DNA of 10,809 bases from Rickettsiales bacterium (GCA_947424995.1 CANDYO010000066.1:1-10809), one strand, 5' to 3'; counted from the stretch's first letter, positions 1 through 6,162 are shown. Made by a program: numbers and translations. Notes: generated by a model not told the origin, from the letters alone.

Positions 1-21
1 GGTTGCATCTCTGATAATCAT
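1..21 (-). CDS. 5' end of an unidentified gene, possibly a GNAT acetyltransferase
   Basis: Only the first seven codons lie in the window, reading MIIRDAT from an ATG at 19-21 on the minus strand. An AGGA Shine-Dalgarno-like motif (complement of 30-33) sits a sensible distance upstream. M-I-I-R-D-A-T is a very common opening of GNAT N-acetyltransferases, but seven residues cannot prove a family. The gene would follow the large unknown gene on the same strand after about 72 bases, so the two could share a transcript. The start is moderately supported; the family is a guess. Confidence 0.35.
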
Positions 22-93
22 TTTTGTTTTCCTAATACTATATATTTAATACCGTTTACTTAAGTTAGAGATGGCTCCGAATCCGTAATCGCA

Positions 94-1500
94 TTAATGA
101 GTTCTCTTCTTCACCTTCTTAGGTTGAGGTAACTTTTCATTATGATTCTTATCTTCTGTCATGCTATTTTTCTTCAATGGTTTCTGTTGCTTTAGAAGCT
201 GCTTCTTACCTTCGTCGCTTAGGTTTTCAAAGATATTTGGTTTTTCACTATTGCTTTCATTTTGGGCAAGATCAACTTTAGCAAGCACTTGTTGAGTGTT
301 TTTATCTTGGCTAATTTTTAAAGCATTTTGGCGATAATTTTCCACTGATGTCAAAATAGCTGCACCTACGGCAAGAGTAGTTAAAACATTAAAATTACTA
401 TCATTTTTAATCACTTCTTTTATAGTTTTACTTGATTCAGTAGATATTACTCTAGAATAAATAAAGCCTTGGAGATTTCTTTTATCCAGGGCTGCGCCTC
501 CACTGCTTGTGCGCCAAGCTAGATTATAATATGCTTTGCCTATTCCAGAAAGAAAGGCTTCATAAACATCATGCTTACCGCTATATCCGACTGCTGAAGC
601 GGCAGCAATTCCTGACATATTTGAATCTCCTCCCATATAGGCTACTGACGCTCCGGTCATTGTTGCTAAAAGAGAGGCATATGCTACTTGAGCAAGAGTA
701 GTTCTGGATTTAGATACTAATCCATCAATAGCTGCGTCAACTACTAGATCGGTGAATTTCTGATATTCTTTTGGTACTAAACTCACTATAGCTCCACCAA
801 TTCCTCCTGCAATTGCACCTACAATCGGCTCTGGACTAAAGATCAAAGGATTTCCTGAAGATATTCCTGACATTGCTCCTTTCATGCCATAATTTATTGC
901 ATAACGAATGGTTTTGTTTTCGCTGTGAATAATATTATTACTAGCTTTTTTACTTTCTTCATAAAGAAGATTCGCCACTTCTAATCCAAGCTTCATATCA
1001 GAAGTGGCAGCTATAATTGCTGTAGAAAAAAAAGTAGCAGTTGACTTAAGGGTTAGAGGTGGTATTTCTGCAGATTTAAGTGCTGTAACTCTTTTTTTAG
1101 GGTGAAGATTTTTTTTATCTACTTGCTCATAATTTTTTAAATTATGAATACGCGCGTTAATATGAGTTGTTATATACTTTCTTGCCGCTTCTGTGTGCGC
1201 TTCACTTATCTCATTAATTTGGGTGGGATCTTTTAATGCTGATCTTAAATAAAGCACACTTGGTAATAAAGGTACTGAAGCGGAATCTTCTTCCGTTTGA
1301 ACTTTAGCCTGCCACATTGAGAGTCCGGCAGCCTCTTCAATTGGCAAATTATCATTATATTTAAGCATTGATTCTAAGGCTCTTAATTTTTGCGCCCCAT
1401 CATTCGGGTATTTGATTGGATTAAAATGCTTAGCCAGATAATTATTAATTGAAGTTTTTTGTTGTTCGGATAATTGTTGCTGCTCTTTTTCTTTTGACAT
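94..1500 (-). CDS. Unrecognised 468-residue protein with glycine-zipper-like hydrophobic segments and a basic tail
   Basis: I do not recognise this family. I place the start at the ATG at 1498-1500 (MSKEKEQQQ) because a GGA lies about 9 bases before it. An in-frame ATG at 1513-1515 would add five residues but has no visible ribosome site. The N-terminal 150 residues are polar and Gln/Lys-rich. Small-residue hydrophobic stretches follow at roughly 153-166, 217-243, 269-305 and 370-386. The second contains GAIAGGIGGAI, a glycine-zipper-like pattern seen in membrane-inserting proteins. The last 80 residues are charged and end in a Lys/Arg cluster. There is no N-terminal signal peptide. A TTGACT promoter candidate lies about 35-60 bases upstream. 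In an intracellular bacterium a secreted or membrane-active effector is possible, but nothing here proves it. Confidence 0.8.
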   Translation of the reverse strand: MSKEKEQQQLSEQQKTSINNYLAKHFNPIKYPNDGAQKLRALESMLKYNDNLPIEEAAGLSMWQAKVQTEEDSASVPLLPSVLYLRSALKDPTQINEISEAHTEAARKYITTHINARIHNLKNYEQVDKKNLHPKKRVTALKSAEIPPLTLKSTATFFSTAIIAATSDMKLGLEVANLLYEESKKASNNIIHSENKTIRYAINYGMKGAMSGISSGNPLIFSPEPIVGAIAGGIGGAIVSLVPKEYQKFTDLVVDAAIDGLVSKSRTTLAQVAYASLLATMTGASVAYMGGDSNMSGIAAASAVGYSGKHDVYEAFLSGIGKAYYNLAWRTSSGGAALDKRNLQGFIYSRVISTESSKTIKEVIKNDSNFNVLTTLAVGAAILTSVENYRQNALKISQDKNTQQVLAKVDLAQNESNSEKPNIFENLSDEGKKQLLKQQKPLKKNSMTEDKNHNEKLPQPKKVKKRTH

Positions 1501-1532
1501 AATAGTTATTTCCATCGATCGCTATGCATCTA

Positions 1533-1561
1533 ATGGTATAGAGCTATTAATTGCTAGTCAA
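1533..1561 (-). promoter_or_regulatory. Candidate sigma-70 promoter for the unknown 468-residue gene
   Basis: On the minus strand TTGACT (complement of 1556-1561) matches five of six -35 bases. Two overlapping -10 candidates follow: TACCAT at 17-base spacing (complement of 1533-1538) and TATACC at 15-base spacing (complement of 1535-1540). Each matches four of six. Transcription would start about 25 bases upstream of the chosen ATG. The -35 is convincing; the -10 is weak. Confidence 0.4.
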
Positions 1562-1629
1562 ATAAATTTCTTATCTTCAAGTTATAGTAGAACAAAGATC
1601 AGAGTTATAATTCAATTGAGTGATTTTGG

Positions 1630-2190
1630 TTATAGCCTTTTTGCCATTAGATAGTTACTACGCCCAATAAACTCTCCATTGGGTACAGTGAATTCTCCGG
1701 CGATAATAAAGCCTGCTTTGGTATAAACATGTTTGGCTTTAGAATTTTTTTTATCTGGTGATATAATAATTACGTCTACTTGATTATCAATTTTAGCTTG
1801 GTAGAAATCTATAAAGGTCTCTAGACTTAAAGCAGCAAGGCCTTTACCGAGATGTTCTTCATTACCGATTAGAAAATCAATACCTATAGCTTTGCCAGTT
1901 TTTGAAAGCTTACCATCCCAAATTTTAGCTAATTGATTATCTGAGATTACTTTTGCAGTTGTTTCGGCGGTCATAATCAAACAATAAGGTTCATTGTCTA
2001 TTAAGCCTATCCAATAACTGTAGATACCATCAAGGTAATTAGAAGGTTCTTTCCTGCCATTGATAAAATTTACTAGATCATCTTTATGTTCTTGGCTGTT
2101 ATCCCAGAATTCAATTACATACGGTTTTTTAAGCCAACTAAAGATGATTTCTTGATATTGCTGGGTAATTTTTTCGAAGATGATATTCAT
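1630..2190 (-). CDS. GNAT acetyltransferase, aminoglycoside 6'-N-acetyltransferase-like
   Basis: This 186-residue protein should transfer an acetyl group from acetyl-CoA to an amine. The fold signature is clear. Near the N-terminus there is a segment of the AAC(6') type (WLKKPYVIEFW, about 19-29). The acetyl-CoA pyrophosphate loop HLGKGL is at about 113-118, and the motif-B helix S-P-D-K-K-N...Y-T-K-A-G-F is at about 144-161. The length fits AAC(6')/Acetyltransf_8 proteins. The reading frame extends upstream to a TTG at 2215-2217, adding nine residues, but neither start has a strong ribosome site, so I prefer the ATG. The gene begins about 40 bases after tRNA-Thr on the same strand and may be cotranscribed with it. 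The true substrate could be an antibiotic, a polyamine, a siderophore precursor or a protein. The family is sure, the substrate unknown. Confidence 0.85.
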   Translation of the reverse strand: MNIIFEKITQQYQEIIFSWLKKPYVIEFWDNSQEHKDDLVNFINGRKEPSNYLDGIYSYWIGLIDNEPYCLIMTAETTAKVISDNQLAKIWDGKLSKTGKAIGIDFLIGNEEHLGKGLAALSLETFIDFYQAKIDNQVDVIIISPDKKNSKAKHVYTKAGFIIAGEFTVPNGEFIGRSNYLMAKRL

Positions 2191-2230
2191 AACATTGATT
2201 ATCTTGAGTGAAAGCAATAAAATGCTATAC

Positions 2231-2305
2231 TGGTGCCGCCAGAAAGAATCGAACCTTCGACCTCATCATTACCAATGATGTGCTCTACCACTGAGCCATG
2301 GCGGC
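2231..2305 (-). tRNA. tRNA-Thr (anticodon GGT)
   Basis: Read on the minus strand, the gene starts GCCGCCA and ends TGGCGGC-A-CCA, giving a perfect seven-pair acceptor stem, an A discriminator and an encoded CCA. The D arm (GCTC...GAGC) is present. The anticodon stem CATCA/TGATG encloses the loop TTGGTAA with anticodon GGT, which reads ACC and ACU (Thr). The T loop TTCGATT sits in a paired arm. All parts of the cloverleaf are intact. No promoter is obvious in the 39 bases upstream. The acetyltransferase gene lies just downstream on the same strand. Confidence 0.96.
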
Positions 2306-2316
2306 ATTTGATGCTT

Positions 2317-2334
2317 AACTTAAGTTTAAGTCAA
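2317..2334. promoter_or_regulatory. Dyad between the divergent tRNA-Thr and small basic gene
   Basis: The 39-base gap between divergent units holds the perfect palindrome AACTTAAGTT (2317-2326) overlapped by TTGACTTAA on the minus strand (2326-2334). The TTGACT looks like a -35, but a -10 at 17 bases would abut the tRNA 5' end, so it is not a normal promoter for the tRNA. It could be an operator or simple AT-rich sequence. Weak evidence. Confidence 0.25.
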
Positions 2335-2344
2335 GGAAAATAAA

Positions 2345-2389
2345 ATGCCACATCACAATAGATTGCGCAAGAGGTATTTATACTTATGA
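2345..2389 (+). CDS. Possible 14-residue leader peptide coupled to the next gene
   Basis: A short frame reads MPHHNRLRKRYLYL. It is preceded by AAGGA (2333-2337) with a seven-base spacer, a better ribosome site than that of the gene behind it. Its TGA stop overlaps the next ATG as ATGA (2386-2389), the classic layout for translational coupling. The peptide is very basic with His and Tyr. There is no family evidence, and a chance frame of this size is common, so the call rests on the ribosome site and the overlap alone. Confidence 0.3.
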   Translation: MPHHNRLRKRYLYL

Positions 2390-2523
2390 CCGAAAAACCT
2401 GTTATTACAAAGCCTAAAGTTAAAGGAAAACCCCTGGCTAAGCGCGATACTAGCAAGCTTGCTAAGGCGCTGAAATTAAATTTGTCTAGGCGCAAGGAAG
2501 GAGGCTCGAAGCAAGATAAGTAA
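2386..2523 (+). CDS. Small basic protein, 45 residues, alphaproteobacterial type
   Basis: The frame encodes 45 residues with about 15 Lys/Arg. A Lys/Pro-rich N-terminus leads into a predicted amphipathic helix (DTSKLAKALKLNLSRRK, about 21-37) and a polar tail. Many alphaproteobacteria have unnamed 45-65-residue proteins with a similar L-x-x-A-L-x-x-N-L-x-R-R-K core, which from memory often lie near murA; no murA is in view here. A GAGG motif lies 11 bases before the ATG, and the gene may instead be translated by coupling to the leader frame. The function is unknown; the charge suggests RNA or nucleic-acid contact, which is inference. A long minus-strand frame covers the same DNA but has no protein-like character. 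Confidence 0.55.
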   Translation: MTEKPVITKPKVKGKPLAKRDTSKLAKALKLNLSRRKEGGSKQDK

Positions 2524-2581
2524 TTAGGGGTTGTATTTAGAGTTACTAAACGAATACATATAGGCGTAACGCTGCCGTCAA

Positions 2582-2610
2582 CTTTGATCAAGCGTTAGCG
2601 CTGATCGAGG
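2582..2610. repeat. Hairpin in the spacer after the small basic gene
   Basis: The core is GATC-A-AGCG / loop TTAG / CGCT-GATC (2586-2606): eight Watson-Crick pairs with one bulged A. CTTT/GAGG adds four mostly wobble outer pairs. No T-run follows, so it is not a standard intrinsic terminator. Its 3' arm overlaps the start of the next hairpin, so the two cannot form fully together. Confidence 0.5.
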
Positions 2611-2675
2611 GTCCAATTGAATTCTTTTTAAATTTTGGAGAGTTGACGTAATAAGAGATTTCTACTGGACCCTCG
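2606..2675. repeat. Long imperfect hairpin, 23-base arms
   Basis: Arms 2606-2628 and 2653-2675 pair at 19 of 23 positions plus one wobble. This includes an unbroken ten-pair base CGAGGGTCCA/TGGACCCTCG. The 24-base loop contains AGTTGACG (2641-2648), which is perfectly complementary to CGTCAACT at 2576-2583 outside the hairpin, a pseudoknot-type arrangement. It could be a structured RNA, an mRNA 3' element of the small basic gene, or a palindromic mobile repeat. Confidence 0.5.
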
Positions 2676-2757
2676 GCTGCACTTCATTTGCCAAGGGTGA
2701 CGATTACATTGTGGGTATAGCTAGTTGAAAATGCTAGATTGCAGCTATTGTTTCGAC

Positions 2758-2786
2758 TTGATTCTGAGCTGAAGTTGAGCTATCCT
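2758..2786 (+). promoter_or_regulatory. Candidate promoter for the CADD-like gene
   Basis: TTGATT (2758-2763), a 17-base spacer and TATCCT (2781-2786) each match four of six consensus bases. Transcription would begin near 2793, about 23 bases before the ATG. If real, the hairpins at 2582-2675 lie upstream of this transcript and not in its leader. Confidence 0.4.
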
Positions 2787-2815
2787 GGTTAAAATTATTT
2801 TAGGAGAGTTTTAAA

Positions 2816-3493
2816 ATGTTTATTGATCAATTACGTGCGGGGCTTGCGTCCAAACATTTATTAAATCATCGATTTTATCAATTATGGTCTGAAGGTAAGT
2901 TGGATCAAGAAATTTTAGCAGATTATGCTAAGCAATATTATAAGCATGTGGAAGCTTTTCCGCGTTATATCAGCTTAATTCATAGTCAATGTAATGATTT
3001 AACAGATCGTCAAGTATTGCTAGAAAATTTAATTGAAGAAGAGCGTGGAGAAGAAAATCATCCTAAACTATGGAGAGATTTTGCTATTGAAATAGGGGTT
3101 AGTAAAGATGATTTAATCAATGGAAAATCATATCAAACTACTGAATTTTTAGTAAATAAATTTTTTGATCTATGTAAGCAATCATATGCTGCTGGGCTTG
3201 GTGCATTATATGCTTATGAATATCAAACTCCTGCGGTTGCTGAGAGTAAAATTAAAGGATTGAAAGAGTTCTATAATATTGATAGTGAAAAAGCTTTGAA
3301 GTTTTTTGAAGTACATAAAGGTGTAGATATATGGCACTCTGAGGAGGTAGCTGATTTACTTAGAAAGTTACCAGCTGATAGCCAAACGGAAGCTTTCGAA
3401 GCAGCTTCTAAAGCAGCTGATGCATTATGGGGATTCCTAGATGGAATGATGATTGCTCATAATTTGCATCAACGTAGTTCTTGTATTCACTAA
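2816..3493 (+). CDS. CADD-family (TenA/PqqC-like fold) diiron protein, probable p-aminobenzoate synthase
   Basis: The protein (225 residues) matches the CADD family of helical, haem-oxygenase-fold metalloenzymes. In Chlamydia, CADD makes p-aminobenzoate for folate from one of its own tyrosines, replacing PabABC. The expected metal ligands are all present: E75 and H82 in EERGEENH, E135 in YEYQTP, and H167, D171 and H174 in HKGVDIWH. Y21 and K145 sit where I place the sacrificial Tyr and the amine-donor Lys of the chlamydial protein, by spacing from these ligands and not by alignment. An AGGAG site lies about nine bases before the ATG. The protein is cytosolic, with no signal peptide. It is 13 bases ahead of def, so they are probably cotranscribed. 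The family call is strong. The activity is inferred, and a TenA-like thiamin role is the main alternative. Confidence 0.85.
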   Translation: MFIDQLRAGLASKHLLNHRFYQLWSEGKLDQEILADYAKQYYKHVEAFPRYISLIHSQCNDLTDRQVLLENLIEEERGEENHPKLWRDFAIEIGVSKDDLINGKSYQTTEFLVNKFFDLCKQSYAAGLGALYAYEYQTPAVAESKIKGLKEFYNIDSEKALKFFEVHKGVDIWHSEEVADLLRKLPADSQTEAFEAASKAADALWGFLDGMMIAHNLHQRSSCIH

Positions 3494-3506
3494 GGGTTAA
3501 ATTACT

Positions 3507-4025
3507 ATGGTAAAATTAGCATTAGTATTAACGCCTAATCCGATTTTAAAAATGAAATCAGAGCCGGTGAGTCAGGTTGATAAAGCATTGCAAATCTTCT
3601 TAGATGATATGCTAGAGACCATGTATTATGAAGATGGAGCAGGACTGGCTGCAGTCCAAGTTGGCAAGTTAAAAAGGATTTTTGTAGTAGATATAGGTAA
3701 GAAAACTGATGAGGCTCTTAGAAGTCCGCATATTTTTATCAATCCAGAAATAACTTATTGCTCTGATGAATCAGTTGAATTCAATGAGGGATGTCTTTCT
3801 TTTCCTGGAGCTAGATCCATTATCGCGCGCCCTAAGGAAATAAAAGTCAAATATTTAGATTATGACGGCAATTCTCAGGAAATGGAAGCTGATGATTGGA
3901 TGGCCAGAGCTATACTTCATGAAAATGATCACTTAAATGGGGTCACTATTCCAGATCATTTATCGGCGATTAAGCGAGATGTTTTTCTTCGTCATGTGAA
4001 GAAAGCTATCCGTAATGCAAAATAA
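3507..4025 (+). CDS. def: Peptide deformylase
   Basis: Removes the N-formyl group from the starting methionine of new proteins at the ribosome exit, using an Fe2+ or Zn2+ centre. All three family motifs are visible: GAGLAAVQ (44-51), EGCLS (94-98, metal ligand C96) and HENDH (138-142, ligands H138 and H142, catalytic E139). The residue before HE is Leu where Gln is usual. The length, 172 residues, is normal. An AAGGGT ribosome site lies about ten bases before the ATG. It follows the CADD-like gene closely and precedes fmt, its usual partner, but here a palindromic repeat fills the gap to fmt. Confidence 0.97.
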   Translation: MVKLALVLTPNPILKMKSEPVSQVDKALQIFLDDMLETMYYEDGAGLAAVQVGKLKRIFVVDIGKKTDEALRSPHIFINPEITYCSDESVEFNEGCLSFPGARSIIARPKEIKVKYLDYDGNSQEMEADDWMARAILHENDHLNGVTIPDHLSAIKRDVFLRHVKKAIRNAK

Positions 4026-4026
4026 T

Positions 4027-4163
4027 CAGTTTTCGAAACTCTACTTCTGCTGGTAATTTGTACGTCGGTTCGGTGCTCAAATTCTCATGTACTTCTTGTA
4101 TACTGCGGTTCTGCGTTCCGATCCTCCTGCAAATTCCATATCAGAAGCGAATTTCGAAAGAAG
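4027..4163. repeat. Palindromic element (about 137 bases) between def and fmt
   Basis: Arms at 4027-4060 and 4130-4163 are imperfect inverted copies. Complementary blocks occur in the right order: TTTCGAAA with TTTCGAAA, CTTCTG with CAGAAG, and AATTTG with CAAATT. The 69-base centre is richer in G and C than its surroundings and shows weaker dyad symmetry. It starts right after the def stop and ends about 25 bases before fmt. The layout resembles the Rickettsia palindromic elements or a miniature inverted-repeat element. It has no coding capacity and no second copy in this window. Confidence 0.55.
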
Positions 4164-4189
4164 TCTAATAATCTTAAAATAAGCGACAT

Positions 4190-5101
4190 ATGAAAATAAT
4201 CTTTATGGGTACTCCAGAATTTGCTCTACCTACTCTTGAAGCTTTATGCTCAACGGAGCGCCAGGTGATAGCGGTTTATACTCAGGCACCTAAACCTGCT
4301 GGTAGAGGTCATGCGGAAACCCTATCGCCAGTACATAAACTTGCTAATAAGCTAGAGTTACCTGTTTTCACTCCGAAAACTTTACGTAAATTGGAAGCTC
4401 AAGAAGAGTTGAAGGCTCTTGGAGCGGATTGTGCGGTGGTTATTGCTTATGGTTTAATTTTGCCTAAAGAAGTTTTATCTATTTTTCCTTATGGCTGTAT
4501 TAATATTCATCCATCAATGTTGCCTAAATATAGAGGAGCTGCGCCGATGCAGAGAACTATATTGGCTGGAGAGATGGAGACGGCTTTATGTGTAATGCAG
4601 ATGGATGAAGGAATAGACACCGGTGATGTGTTATTGATGGAAAAAGTTAAGCTTGATAATGCAATTACCTATCCACAATTATCAGAAAATATGGCGAAAT
4701 TAGGAGCAAAACTACTATTAGAGGTTATTGATAATATTGAGCAAGTTATCCCGCAGAAACAAAGCGAAGAGAATGCTTGTTATGCCAGTAAGATTACCAA
4801 GGAAGAGGGGGAGCTTAATTGGCATGAAAATGCAGCTCAGTTAATGTTAAAAGTTAGGGCTTTGAATCCTTGGCCAGGTACTTTCTTTAATTATAATGGT
4901 GAAAAGATTAAAGTGTTGGCAGCTAAATGTGACGATAGTGGGCATCAACTTAAGCCAGGTACCATAATTGACGATAAGTTATTGATTATAGCATGCAGCG
5001 AAGGTGTGCTTCAGCCAACTATATTACAGCGTCCTGGTAAAGGTCCAGTTGCAACTAGCGACTTTCTTAGGGGTTATAAGATCAATTCTCTGGTTTCGTA
5101 A
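4190..5101 (+). CDS. fmt: Methionyl-tRNA formyltransferase
   Basis: Transfers the formyl group of 10-formyl-tetrahydrofolate to Met on initiator tRNA. The N-terminal formyltransferase domain opens MKIIFMGTPEFALPTLEAL. It carries the catalytic triad N105 and H107 (INIHPSMLPKYRG) and D143 (GIDTGD), with the folate-site LPKYRG next to it. The C-terminal tRNA-binding domain shows LNPWPGTFF and a QRPGKGP...FLRG end. The 303-residue length is near the family norm of about 310. No good Shine-Dalgarno motif precedes the ATG, and the palindromic element ends just upstream. Its expression may therefore depend on readthrough from def or on a start within the repeat. Confidence 0.97.
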   Translation: MKIIFMGTPEFALPTLEALCSTERQVIAVYTQAPKPAGRGHAETLSPVHKLANKLELPVFTPKTLRKLEAQEELKALGADCAVVIAYGLILPKEVLSIFPYGCINIHPSMLPKYRGAAPMQRTILAGEMETALCVMQMDEGIDTGDVLLMEKVKLDNAITYPQLSENMAKLGAKLLLEVIDNIEQVIPQKQSEENACYASKITKEEGELNWHENAAQLMLKVRALNPWPGTFFNYNGEKIKVLAAKCDDSGHQLKPGTIIDDKLLIIACSEGVLQPTILQRPGKGPVATSDFLRGYKINSLVS

Positions 5102-5107
5102 AAGTTA

Positions 5108-5143
5108 AAATTTAATCGATTATTTATATAAATAATTAAATTT
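5108..5143. other. AT-only palindrome after fmt
   Basis: ATTATTTATATAAATAAT (5119-5136) is a perfect 18-base palindrome, flanked by the inverted pair AAATTTA (5108-5114) and TAAATTT (5137-5143). It starts seven bases after the fmt stop, so it may act as a transcript end. It lacks the GC stem of a classic terminator. Confidence 0.4.
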
Positions 5144-5218
5144 AATGTCTGCCCATTCATTGGGGGAATAAAACTATATTCATATATACTGATATATCTA
5201 AAAAAATAATAATATATT

Positions 5219-5230
5219 TGACTTAAGTCA
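5219..5230. promoter_or_regulatory. TGACTTAAGTCA palindrome upstream of the BON gene
   Basis: This perfect 12-base palindrome overlaps a TTGACT -35-like hexamer (5218-5223) about 94 bases before the BON ATG. No good -10 lies at 16-18 bases, so I call it an operator-like site and not a promoter. Confidence 0.3.
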
Positions 5231-5323
5231 CACTATTTTAATGGTATTTAAGATATAAGCATTCATGTGGAGTGGCTCCCTTGATTAATTGAGCTAGTTC
5301 TTCGATAATTTTAGAGGTAATTT

Positions 5324-5920
5324 ATGTATAAAGCAAAAAATAATATTACAGTCAAAAACAAGATGTTAAGCATTTTTATATTAAGTGCAATTAGTTGTTC
5401 TGCCTTAACTTCTCTAGCGATTGAAAATAATGCTATTTTATTAGCAAGTAATAGTGAATCTAGCGCAACCGAAAACTTACTTTCAGACTCAAATATTACT
5501 CTTTCTATTAAAAAAGAATTTTTAAAAGATGATAAAATTAAAACCTTAAATATTAGTGTGTCAACTGTAAATGGTAAGGTGACTTTAACTGGAGCTGTTC
5601 CAGATAAAAACTCTGAAGAGAGAGTAATTTCAATAGCAAAAAGAATGGAGGGAGTGAAGGAGATTAGTTATAAATTGCGTATTGATAAAGCTAGCTACAC
5701 CAAGAATCTTATCTCGGATAGTAATACTACAGCTACAATTAAATTAAAATTACTAGACGATGAGTATCTTAATGGTCTTGACATTCATGTGAGTACTGTA
5801 AATGAAGAAGTTACTCTTGAAGGGCGGGTTCCTAATAAAAACTTAGGAAAAAGAGCTGAATCAATAGCGAAAAATACTAACGGAGTAAGAAAAGTTACTT
5901 CAAAGCTGCACGTAGAGTAA
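5324..5920 (+). CDS. Exported protein with two BON domains (OsmY-like)
   Basis: BON domains bind phospholipid and help maintain the outer membrane or periplasm, as in OsmY and DolP. The start is backed by AGAGGT five bases before the ATG. A basic N-terminus precedes a hydrophobic stretch at about 14-32 (MLSIFILSAISCSALTSLA), a signal peptide. A lipobox around C25 (SAISC) is poor, so type I cleavage is more likely. BON domain 1 spans about 54-121 and domain 2 about 130-197. The two are visibly related (SDSN...I...L...V-S-T-V-N...V-T-L...V-P...K-N). Domain 1 has the usual VNGKVTL; domain 2 has VNEEVTL and lacks that glycine. The gene stands alone with its own upstream region and converges with the phosphatase gene. 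Confidence 0.88.
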   Translation: MYKAKNNITVKNKMLSIFILSAISCSALTSLAIENNAILLASNSESSATENLLSDSNITLSIKKEFLKDDKIKTLNISVSTVNGKVTLTGAVPDKNSEERVISIAKRMEGVKEISYKLRIDKASYTKNLISDSNTTATIKLKLLDDEYLNGLDIHVSTVNEEVTLEGRVPNKNLGKRAESIAKNTNGVRKVTSKLHVE

Positions 5921-5966
5921 TATTAATCTTCAGTAATAACTGAGCATATATAGGGTTAATGCGTAT

Positions 5967-6008
5967 CCTTATAAAAGTTCGTAACCGAGTCAGCGAACTT
6001 TTATGGGG
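5967..6008. terminator. Strong hairpin between convergent BON and PAP2 genes
   Basis: A 15-pair stem, 13 Watson-Crick and two G-T, joins 5967-5981 to 5994-6008 around a 12-base loop. The core is ATAAAAGTTCG/CGAACTTTTAT. It lies between two convergent genes, where a two-way transcript end is expected. No T-run follows on either strand, so intrinsic termination is not certain. It could also be an RNA-stability element or a small palindromic repeat. Confidence 0.45.
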
Positions 6009-6162
6009 TGACGATCTTGCTTGGCGGTAGTGTATTTTATCTTATGCAATGATTTTAGTATTTCAAAGATTTTTCTGTATCCTGGAATTGTTCTAGCTTC
6101 GCTAATTTTGCTCAAGGGTGATCTATTCTCATCGTGAGTCAGTGTAAAGTTTTTTCAATATA

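Noticed and set aside
507..701. 64-codon plus-strand frame
   Set aside because: Antisense shadow of the large unknown protein, with no start signal and low-complexity composition.
2331..2591. 86-codon minus-strand frame
   Set aside because: It lies opposite the small basic gene, has no ribosome site and no protein-like pattern; the plus-strand frame has better start signals and composition.
2561..2700. A folate (THF) riboswitch before the CADD-like gene
   Set aside because: I could not match the conserved cores of the THF riboswitch classes, and the likely promoter lies downstream of the structured region.
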